This document shows, one piece after another, positions 13,961 through 17,974 of a DNA stretch of 17,974 nt. The position numbers and the translations under genes are program-made. Positions within the stretch are counted from its first letter, which is position 1. Each line of letters opens with the position of its first letter. The stretch lies in NCBI GenBank assembly GCA_035258605.1, contig DATFXD010000245.1:1-17974 (forward strand). Direction: 5' to 3'. Under the pieces are notes generated by a model. That model searched no databases. It was not told where the DNA came from and saw only the letters and a list, made by a program, of their open reading frames with translations. This DNA is from AWTP1-13 sp035258605 (lineage in GTDB: Bacteria > Pseudomonadota > Alphaproteobacteria > Rhizobiales > Hyphomicrobiaceae).

Positions 13961-14443
13961 ATGAAGGTTTTATCATCACAGGAAGCGGCCGCGTGGTGCG
14001 AGGCGCACCATGTTCCCTTGAGTCACCGCAGCCTTCCTGATCGATCCGGCGCGAACTTGAAATTTGAGATCCCGCTCGACGCGCAGAAAAGGGTCTACCT
14101 TGTCGGCCAGGCTATGGAGAGCTTCAGGGACGAACCGCTCTTCCTTGTGTGGTTCGCCGATTGGTCGGTCTGGCCGTCCGGTCAGCGCATGCACGTCTTC
14201 GATCGGTTTCGCATGTCATACGGAGAGACACGGCGGCTAATTGACTCGCCTGGACACGTCTTTGATCGGGCGGAACTTGAGGATGGCAAATCCTTCGTGA
14301 CGATCGCTGTCTTGTTTCTTTGGGATTGTCTCGTCGTCAATCAGGGCTCGACAAAGCTCCTCTATCTTTCGCACGATGAATACGGAGTGACCAAAGGCAT
14401 CGACATCCAAGAAAGGGTTAAGTGGCTCGCGATCGTTTCGTAG
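13961..14443 (+). CDS. Hypothetical protein, 160 aa
   Basis: Starts at ATG 13961 and ends at TAG 14441-14443. The sequence is soluble-looking and rich in aromatic and acidic residues (PLFLVWFADWSVWPSGQRMH, DSPGHVFDRAELEDGKSFVT, VLFLWDCLVVNQGSTKLLYL, SHDEYGVTKGIDIQERVKWL). It has no signal peptide or membrane helix and no motif I can assign. The alternation of strands and short helices suggests a small alpha/beta domain. Base composition is visibly more AT-rich than the transport genes to the left and no Shine-Dalgarno is evident, which fits a recently acquired gene. The balanced amino acid composition, unlike the Arg/Pro-rich shadows around it, is the main reason to accept it as coding. An orphan immunity-type or stress-island protein is conceivable, but nothing in the sequence proves it. 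Confidence 0.7.
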   Translation: MKVLSSQEAAAWCEAHHVPLSHRSLPDRSGANLKFEIPLDAQKRVYLVGQAMESFRDEPLFLVWFADWSVWPSGQRMHVFDRFRMSYGETRRLIDSPGHVFDRAELEDGKSFVTIAVLFLWDCLVVNQGSTKLLYLSHDEYGVTKGIDIQERVKWLAIVS

Positions 14444-14616
14444 GCTTTGGCGGCTTTAATCGAGGCGGACGATGGCTCAATGTCAGCCCATGATTGCCGC
14501 CCCCGAAGGCCCCCCTTCATGCTCGCACAGTTGGGCGTCGCCGATACGCAGACGACGCTTCCCGTGTCACACTCCGGAATTGCCGATCACGCGTTCCCGA
14601 GCAGGTCAAAATCGTT

Positions 14617-15606
14617 CTAAGGGCACCGGTCGTGTTGGGCGACAACCACGACCGCTCCTTTCAGATTCTTGTTCAGTTCTGGAATTCGATGCCCCGGCAC
14701 CTGACAAGCGTCGTACCGGTCAATGATATGCTGCACGGCATGACGGTCGACACTGAACCTCAAGACGGCGACACCATCTGGGCTTCCCCGCATGAACTCT
14801 TGCAGATCCGCATCGGAAGGTCCTGGATACGTTCTGACTGGCAGGGACGTCTCAATTGGTGGCAGCGCGCGAAGGCCGGATGACTCGCTCCACGCGAGTC
14901 CAGCCGCCGTGACCACGCAGCAGTAGGTCGCGCCGCCAAAGGCGCCCCGCTCCAAGCAGGTCTTGATCCACCAGTCGTTCTGCCAGTCCTCATAGCCCAA
15001 CAGCATGCCATAGAGCCGTTCAAAGTGCTCGTTGCAGCCGCCGGACTTTTCCGATGCCTTCCGGATGAGCTCATGAGCGGGAACGCGCCACTCCTCACCC
15101 CTGGGGGTGTAGTAGACGGTGCGCACCCCCTGGAAGTCTCCTATTGGCCTTTCGAACGGTTCGAGCACTTCCTCCCGATGGAGAGCACCTTCGGCGACCC
15201 AATGGTCGAAACGATCCTCGCCGTAAAATGCAGCGGGCGGATAGGTCCCATACATATGCGCCAGCTTCTTGCGACCATCAAGCAGCAGCGGGAGCTCATA
15301 GTTAGTGTGAACCAGGTAGGGTATCTCGTAGAGGCCTGACCATCGAGAGATAGTTGCAACCAAATCCGCATCGCTGATTTGGCGGGGATCGAAGGTGCCG
15401 AACAGCGAGACGATCGCCGTGATTTCTTCGTCATCTAAGGGGTAGATTTGCTCAAGCTTGGGATCTTCGTCGGCAGCCAAACCTAGGACTGCTCGCAGCA
15501 CTTCGATATCGGTGACTTGGAGGGGTGCTTGAGCTATCGCGCACCAAAAAGTGCGATCAAACGCTTCGAGGATAAAACAGTTAGATCTATCAATAGCGCG
15601 TGTCAT
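14617..15606 (-). CDS. Hypothetical protein, about 329 aa
   Basis: The minus-strand frame runs to TAG (14619-14617). The first ATG that gives a plausible start is 15606 (MTRAIDRSNCFILEAFDRTFWC). A TTG at 15657 would add 17 residues, but its GAGAGG touches the codon, so it is less likely; neither start has an ideal Shine-Dalgarno. The protein is soluble and acidic, with many Trp, Tyr and His residues. Notable stretches are EIPYLVHTNYELPLLLDGRK, KLAHMYGTYPPAAFYGEDRF, a cysteine-bearing segment (KSGGCNEHFERLYGMLLGYE, WWIKTCLERGAFGGATYCCV), and a compact C-terminal part with RFSVDRHAVQHIIDRYDACQ that could be a separate domain. I recognise no family. It is convergent with the 160-aa gene, with 173 bp between stops, and shares its AT-richer composition. 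Confidence 0.72.
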   Translation of the reverse strand: MTRAIDRSNCFILEAFDRTFWCAIAQAPLQVTDIEVLRAVLGLAADEDPKLEQIYPLDDEEITAIVSLFGTFDPRQISDADLVATISRWSGLYEIPYLVHTNYELPLLLDGRKKLAHMYGTYPPAAFYGEDRFDHWVAEGALHREEVLEPFERPIGDFQGVRTVYYTPRGEEWRVPAHELIRKASEKSGGCNEHFERLYGMLLGYEDWQNDWWIKTCLERGAFGGATYCCVVTAAGLAWSESSGLRALPPIETSLPVRTYPGPSDADLQEFMRGSPDGVAVLRFSVDRHAVQHIIDRYDACQVPGHRIPELNKNLKGAVVVVAQHDRCP

Positions 15607-15945
15607 AGGGGAGACAACCTGCTCAGGGCTTTTCTGCCCACGCTCCGTAGGTGACAACCTCTCCGGTATGGGATGTGGACGCTAGCCGTCCTCATTTGGA
15701 ATTGGCTAAATCGAATTAGCAATAGCCCGACTGGGTGAGATGAGCCCCGTCTTTCACTCATTCACGCGTAGACCTCGGTCGAACTTTTGACCGTAGCTGG
15801 TCATGGCGACGGTGACACAACCAACGAATTCCGAGGGCGCAACCACCCAGTCGCTGCCCTTCGTGTTGATTTAGTGACGAGACTTGGACGACTACCCGCG
15901 GTGGGTCGGCGGCTCCGCCGGTCTGGCTTCCGCCAGCTCCGGGTG
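15607..15945. other. 339-bp region without a recognisable gene
   Basis: It lies between the start of the minus-strand hypothetical gene and the stop of the DUF1488-like gene. It contains two copies of GACAACCT (about 15613-15620 and 15653-15660), an AT-rich palindrome at 15705-15720, and short GC hairpins at 15907-15920 (CGGCGG/CCGCCG) and 15923-15936 (CTGGC/GCCAG). Those hairpins sit just downstream of the DUF1488-like stop on the minus strand and could end that transcript, although no T-tract follows. A plus-strand frame from 15787 runs through here but is the complement of the DUF1488-like gene. Confidence 0.55.
15705..15720. promoter_or_regulatory. AT-rich palindrome upstream of the hypothetical minus-strand gene
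   Basis: GCTAAATCGAATTAGC is self-complementary at 14 of 16 positions around a TCGA centre. It stands out in otherwise GC-rich DNA about 100 bp upstream of the 15606 start. It is a candidate operator or promoter-proximal site. Confidence 0.3.
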
Positions 15946-16290
15946 TCAGCTTTTGCGAAAATCGTCGGCGGTGAGGGTCGTGCGCCGACCGCGAAAATAA
16001 ATGGCCGCCGCTACCTCCTGGATCCTACCGCGGTTGTGCTCGAAGACATCGGTGGCGGTATAGCCCGTCAGCCCAAACACCCGATCGATGGTCGCCGCGG
16101 CGATCTCAAAGGTCACGGGCTTGCGGCCGTCGGCGGTGGTGAAGTTGAGCGTGAAGGTGACCTTTGTGGCCGCGTCGCGCGGCACGGGAAGCGTGCGCCC
16201 AATCACCTGCTGCGGCGATCCATAGACCGGAACCTGGGGCGCTAGCCGCCGTCCCGATGGCAGAAACGTCGGCTCGTGATGCCTGCGCAT
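15946..16290 (-). CDS. DUF1488-like small protein
   Basis: A 114-aa protein. The frame opens upstream to 16476, but ATG 16290 is preferred because GTGAGG lies 6 nt before it on the minus strand. Residues ~44-114 form a small alpha/beta domain: strands VTFTLNFTTADGRKPVTFEI, helix AAATIDRVFGL, then DVFEHNRGRIQEVAAAIYFR and the terminal RTTLTADDF. The order of a strand pair, a helix, F-x-x-[HN]-R-x-x-I-x-x-[IV]-A and a closing strand with L-x-x-x-D-F resembles the DUF1488 family, whose function is unknown. The first ~40 residues are Arg/Pro-rich and likely disordered. No neighbour suggests a role. The match is by eye, so the family call is moderate. Confidence 0.6.
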   Translation of the reverse strand: MRRHHEPTFLPSGRRLAPQVPVYGSPQQVIGRTLPVPRDAATKVTFTLNFTTADGRKPVTFEIAAATIDRVFGLTGYTATDVFEHNRGRIQEVAAAIYFRGRRTTLTADDFRKS

Positions 16291-16559
16291 GGTTCGCCTC
16301 ACGTGGACAACGGCAATCGACAAGGATCGATGCACACCGGCGCTTTGGGTTGAACGCAACCAGGGGATGTAAACAATCCTATCTTGCGGCAGCCCGCCGG
16401 CATCGCACAACACCGCGCATGGGTTTTCCACCACCAGGTGTTGCAGAGGGACCTCGTTGGCTATGCGCCGTGGCACCGAGGCCGCATGCCATTGCCGGCA
16501 CCCTCAGATTGCTGAACAAAGTTTTCGAATCGCCCTGCGGTGCGATGCACCCGAGCCGC

Positions 16560-17570
16560 TCACGCCTCGCGAATCGGCGGGTAGGTGAGGAAGGCGTGCA
16601 CCGCGTGCCACAGGCGATGGCGATTGATGCCGAGGCCGCCCGAATGCACGATCCCGGCCAGCATGACAAACTGTTTGTCCTTGTTGGGCAGCGCCGCATA
16701 GAAGCGCAGCAGTTCCTCTTCGCTGGCATTGCCATCGTGCTCGGCGCGCAACAGGCACACGGGGCAGGTCAGGCGCAAGGGATCGACCATCGGCAGGTTG
16801 ACCGCCATATCGAGATAAGTCCCGCTCGGCACCTCGTTGCCGAATTTGAGCTCGAAGTCGGCCAGCGCCTTGGGCACTTCCGGCTCCGATGTGCCGGGCT
16901 TGTCACGATCGAATATGCGCTGGATGGTGGCGAGGTTGATCGGTCGGCGCGGGTTGGCGCGGTATTGATCGGCGAGCTGGCGGCGACGCTCGATCTCCGG
17001 CGCGTTGTCCCCGGTATAGGTGAAGGCGTCGAGCACCAATCGCTCGACGCGCTGCGGTTCGTGCATGGCAAACGCCGCGGCGCGGATGGCGCCGGACGAC
17101 TGCCCGTGCAGCAACAGGCTGGACTTGCCGGTTATTTTCTCGACCACGGGCAGCGCCGCGCGCAGGTCCTCGACCCCGACCATGATGCCGGCGGAACCGG
17201 CGGTATGCGTGGAAAAGCCGTAGCCTTCATGATCCATCGTCCACACGTCGAAACCGCGCTCGGCGAAATAGTCCATCATCGAATAGCCGGAGCGACCTGG
17301 AACGTTGAGATCGTAGCTGCCGCGGCACGAGAAGGTCGAGCCGTGCACGAGGAACAGCACGGGTTTGCCGGTATCGGCGCCGGCGCCGAGCAGGCGCTTG
17401 CGATAGAGGTAGAGATCGACCGCACCCTTCTTGGCCCAGTGCTCCTCGGCCGCAATCTTGCCAGCTTGCGCGGCGGCAGGCGCGGCCATGCCGCCGGCCC
17501 AGCCGGCCATGGCGGCGGTCACGACTTTGAGGAACTCTCGGCGCTGGCGCGGCAGCTGGGCTCGGGTCAT
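16560..17570 (-). CDS. Alpha/beta hydrolase with twin-arginine signal peptide
   Basis: A 336-aa protein. The N-terminus RQRREFLKVV (8-17) is a twin-arginine (RRxFLK) motif followed by a hydrophobic stretch and an Ala-rich cleavage region (~AAPAAAQA, 29-36), so a folded periplasmic enzyme is expected. The alpha/beta hydrolase core has the oxyanion segment LVHGSTF (74-80) and the nucleophile elbow GQSSG (156-160) with Ser158. A likely acid lies in CLLRAEHDGNASEEELLRFY, and the catalytic His in MLAGIVHSGGLG. MDHEGYGFS precedes the elbow as in many esterases/lipases. The start at 17570 has GGAGG 8 nt upstream; the frame continues upstream but without protein-like sequence. The substrate (ester, lactone or carbon-carbon bond) is undetermined. 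It is divergent from the gene starting at 17777. Confidence 0.88.
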   Translation of the reverse strand: MTRAQLPRQRREFLKVVTAAMAGWAGGMAAPAAAQAGKIAAEEHWAKKGAVDLYLYRKRLLGAGADTGKPVLFLVHGSTFSCRGSYDLNVPGRSGYSMMDYFAERGFDVWTMDHEGYGFSTHTAGSAGIMVGVEDLRAALPVVEKITGKSSLLLHGQSSGAIRAAAFAMHEPQRVERLVLDAFTYTGDNAPEIERRRQLADQYRANPRRPINLATIQRIFDRDKPGTSEPEVPKALADFELKFGNEVPSGTYLDMAVNLPMVDPLRLTCPVCLLRAEHDGNASEEELLRFYAALPNKDKQFVMLAGIVHSGGLGINRHRLWHAVHAFLTYPPIREA

Positions 17571-17776
17571 GATGATTTCCTCCGTGGAGCGGATGCCCGA
17601 AGGCGGCGGGCGCATCGGCGCCAGCATAGCATGACTGAGCGGCAACGACCGCATCCTCCGTCGCCAGCCCAGCAATCGGCTGACATAGACCCCTAGTCGG
17701 CAACCCATTATCTTATGGCCCGGGTGCTGGGCCGAAAATCTTGGCGAGAAGGCCATTATCCACGGGAGGTTTTGCC

Positions 17777-17974
17777 ATGAGTTTTCTGACCAAGGACGAG
17801 CTTGATGCCTTGATGCCGGCAGAAATGCTACCTCACACCACACCGATTCCGACCCAAATCATTTCCAGCGACGAATATATTCCGGCGCCGCAGAGTGACA
17901 GACAAAGACAGGTCGAAGCGCGGCTTCTCGACATGGGCGATGAACTCGCTCGCAAGCAGGGTCTGACCCGGCGA
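17777..17974 (+). CDS. N-terminal part of a gene running off the window, possibly a twin-arginine-exported amidohydrolase
   Basis: ATG 17777 follows GGGAGG (17764-17769) by 7 nt, and 66 codons are open to the window edge. The visible part is MSFLTKDELDALMPAEMLPH followed by TPIPTQIISSDEYIPAPQSD and RQRQVEARLLDMGDELARKQ, ending in GLTRR. The ending -LTRR at the edge looks like the beginning of a twin-arginine signal that would continue outside. Several amidohydrolase-superfamily (TIM-barrel, metal-dependent) proteins have a similar polar extension with PIPTQ and PAPQ before such a signal. That functional guess comes from memory of the N-terminal style only. Gene reality is well supported; function is tentative. 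It shares a 206-bp divergent promoter region with the alpha/beta hydrolase. Confidence 0.6.
   Translation, partial: MSFLTKDELDALMPAEMLPHTTPIPTQIISSDEYIPAPQSDRQRQVEARLLDMGDELARKQGLTRR

Noticed and set aside
15787..16245. 152-codon plus-strand frame
   Set aside because: Complement of the DUF1488-like gene, whose minus-strand reading has alternating hydrophobic pattern and a ribosome binding site.
16164..17696. 510-codon open frame on the plus strand opposite the alpha/beta hydrolase
   Set aside because: It is the complement of a gene with a signal peptide, nucleophile elbow and good ribosome binding site. Its own translation is Gly/Arg/His-rich and without motifs.
1..17974. Search for tRNA, rRNA, riboswitch, CRISPR and transposon ends
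   Set aside because: By-eye scan of the intergenic regions found no cloverleaf with a T-loop GGTTCGA core, no regular spacer-repeat array, and no transposase or terminal inverted repeats.

Overview
The window looks like a high-GC chromosomal stretch of an alphaproteobacterium, probably Rhodospirillales-like or Hyphomicrobiales-like. This rests on the high-GC codon use, the dense array of ABC-type solute-binding proteins, the Liv cassette, the NarL-type two-component pair and the twin-arginine-exported hydrolases. The exact taxon cannot be fixed from the sequence. No rRNA, tRNA, CRISPR array, insertion sequence or phage gene was seen.

Layout. 1-915 is the 3' end of a secreted RTX calcium-binding protein, closed by a strong intrinsic terminator (966-1004). 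1182-3210 is an overlapping pair: a two-helix membrane sensor shaped like a histidine kinase but lacking the phospho-acceptor histidine and the ATP-site residues, and an intact NarL/FixJ-type response regulator with a TTG start. 3383-7899 is a complete five-gene Liv-type importer (solute-binding protein, LivH, LivM, LivG, LivF) with tight or overlapping junctions. A convergent gene at 7949-8962 (minus) encodes an orphan NMT1/SsuA-like binding protein. Divergent from it, 9261-11645 is a three-gene operon: a 67-aa AtzG/GatC-like small subunit, an amidase-signature hydrolase with an intact Ser-Ser-Lys triad, and an orphan ModA-like binding protein.

11692-12721 is a divergent pair, a four-helix membrane protein (minus) and a TetR-type repressor (plus). 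They are separated by 85 bp holding two copies of an 18-bp operator-like palindrome placed over or beside overlapping, face-to-face promoters. 13025-13714 is a class I SAM methyltransferase. 13715-16290 is looser and more AT-rich by eye, with two unrecognised genes (13961-14443 plus, 14617-15606 minus) and a small DUF1488-like gene (minus). At the right edge a twin-arginine-signal alpha/beta hydrolase (16560-17570 minus) is divergent from the truncated start of a gene that may be an exported amidohydrolase (17777 onward).

Working together (inference). The left two-thirds reads as a solute sensing, import and hydrolysis locus: sensor and regulator, Liv importer, two stand-alone periplasmic binding proteins, and a cytoplasmic AtzE/AtzG-like amidase. 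A nitrogen-bearing solute such as an amide, ureide or carboxybiuret-like compound is one reading, but the substrate cannot be read from the sequence. The most unusual points are the degenerate kinase paired with an intact regulator, the GatC-like/amidase/ModA-like operon, and the mirrored operator-promoter architecture in front of the TetR gene.
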